The position numbers and the translations under genes were made by a program. Shown here piece after piece: positions 62,748 to 64,000 of a stretch of 64,000 nucleotides of DNA; the stretch's first letter is position 1, and every line of letters begins with the position of its first letter. Below the pieces are notes generated by a model. It saw only the letters and a list, made by a program, of their open reading frames with translations. It was not told where the DNA came from and did not search any database. Origin of the DNA: Sisyra terminalis (taxonomy: Eukaryota; Arthropoda; Insecta; Neuroptera; Sisyridae); contig OY292274.1 of the NCBI GenBank assembly GCA_958496175.1, positions 56,244,630 to 56,308,629 of the forward strand, given 5' to 3'.

Positions 62748-63313
62748 ATGCTTTCAAAATTAATATATATATTATTAATAATGTTGATGATTTTTCTCAA
62801 GGAAAAGGTAAAGTAGCAAATATTGCATAATACTAACTATAATGATGGTCGCAGAATTTTGTAATTTTTTTAATATTTTTCCAGGGTGTTAATTCTTCAG
62901 TTCATTTTGCTAACTATAAATATAATGGTTTTGAGGTGTCTCATAGTAAACCTGTACTATTTCCTGGTCCGGTTATTAAATTGGATTATAGTGAAATTAT
63001 TTCTTTTGGAGTTATTCAAATTATTCATTTGATTAAATCATCCCTCTCTCTATTGTTTTCCAAAACATTGAATCCATTTGTTTTTTCGATAGAAAGAAAT
63101 TTTTCAATTTTTAAAATTGGAGAAAATTTAATTTATCTTTTGTTAACATTAATTGGGTTTGTAAAAGTTTTTGTCAACATTTATTTGACGTATGGTTTAA
63201 TTTTTGGAACTTTTAAGTCTATATGGGCAGTAATATTAGGTAGTATATCGATAATTGGTAAACTAATCTATGCCGATTTGCCTGTTTTTTTTAAAGCAAT
63301 TTCAAAAAATTGA
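62748..63313 (+). CDS. Unrecognised secreted hydrophobic protein, NPF family member 2
   Basis: Two exons: 62748-62807 and 62885-63313, joined in phase 0 across a 77-base intron ending TTTTTCCAG. The product is 162 aa. Residues 1-20 form a signal-peptide-like leader (MLSKLIYILLIMLMIFLKEK), though it lacks a clear cleavage site before GVNSS. Residues 21-52 are polar with YKYNG; residues 55-80, 100-128 and 132-156 are strongly hydrophobic. N83-P84-F85 and R91 match the first family member at the same spacing, and the exon plan is the same. The bases before and including the ATG, TTTTTGTGAAAATG, are identical to those at the start of the minus-strand gene at 55187. The family is unrecognised. Confidence 0.72.
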
Positions 63314-64000
63314 CCTAGATGAAACTTTTTGTACATCATATTACTACTTGTATATATTTAATGCATTTATGTAAGAAACAAAAACATTTGTAAAAGATAA
63401 GATTTATTTAAAATTAATATATATTTTTTTTTAAATTGTATTCGATTATTGCTTTATCCATATTAAAAAACTATCCTATTCAAATATTTTTTCTACAGAA
63501 AACCTTCTAGTTTAACAATACATTTTGATAAAAACTAAAAATAAATGAACCTAGGCAATATGATTTAATATTGTTAATTTTGTTTATGAAACTTTTAAAG
63601 GTCAATACTATTATAAACATTTAGTATTCTTACAATAAATATTTCAACTACGATCAATAAGAAAATGATACTAAATGAAGCGAAGTGTAGTACCTACTGG
63701 AAAACAATTTGATAATTTTTCAAGCAAAACACATTTCTTTCATTCATTTAATAGCTTTGTAGGCGAGTTGCATGGATCATAAAATTTAATGATGAATGAA
63801 ACTCTGTTAAAATTGAAAGACAAAAATTGAAATGAGAATTGCATTATTTCATTTGCACTAAAATATTTTTGCTATTTCTTTTTTATTAAGTGTAGTAAAA
63901 TTTTAAACATAAAACTATGATAATGGAAAATTAATGAAAATTTGATACACATTTCAATTTTGTTTAAAGCATTAAAATGAGAAAAAATTATTTTAAATTT
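63314..64000. other. Non-coding right edge
   Basis: No gene recognised; presumably the 3' flank of the gene ending at 63313. Confidence 0.5.

Noticed and set aside
1..64000. CRISPR arrays, operons, prokaryotic promoters or phage genes
   Set aside because: None seen; introns, TATA promoters, SINEs and eukaryotic transposons show nuclear animal DNA throughout.

Overview
The window looks like AT-rich nuclear DNA from an insect. The Pellino exons, the six-cysteine NPC2/ML proteins with signal peptides, GT-AG introns, TATAAATA promoters, tRNA-derived SINEs, and hAT, Harbinger-like, LINE and possible Penelope-like relics all fit an arthropod and no prokaryote. The order of insect cannot be fixed from what is visible.

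Layout. 1-16.1 kb has no confident gene and is packed with transposon relics: a foldback element (779-1841), a tRNA-SINE, two copies of a mosaic interspersed repeat, two hAT elements and a Harbinger-like MITE. It may hold the 5' part or first intron of Pellino. 16.2-24.1 kb carries eight + strand exons of Pellino (Pli), the E3 ubiquitin ligase of Toll/IL-1 signalling. They are complete at the 3' end and lack only the first few codons. 24.9-37.9 kb holds two minus-strand NPC2-like genes with the same four-exon plan, convergent with Pli. The proximal one appears frame-broken by one base in its signal-peptide exon; the distal one has a 6.6-kb first intron invaded by SINEs.

38-51 kb is mostly relics: a Jockey-type reverse transcriptase fragment, two endonuclease/RT-type LINE tails, long hairpins with hammerhead-ribozyme-like cores, and a nested insertion whose empty site is visible elsewhere in the window. 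51.4-55.2 kb is a minus-strand four-exon gene for an unrecognised, probably secreted protein of about 208 aa. 58.9-63.3 kb has two + strand two-exon genes for unrecognised secreted hydrophobic proteins (165 and 162 aa) that share an architecture and an N-P-F-x5-R motif.

Functional reading. Pellino (innate immune signalling) and NPC2/ML proteins (lipid or sterol binding, some linked to immune recognition) lie side by side, but nothing in the sequence shows that they are co-regulated. The most interesting material is the lineage-restricted-looking secreted family at the right end, a possible Pellino cassette exon placed like the insert of vertebrate Pellino-3, and the hammerhead-like palindromes. 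All gene models were assembled by eye from splice signals and reading frame, without transcript evidence.
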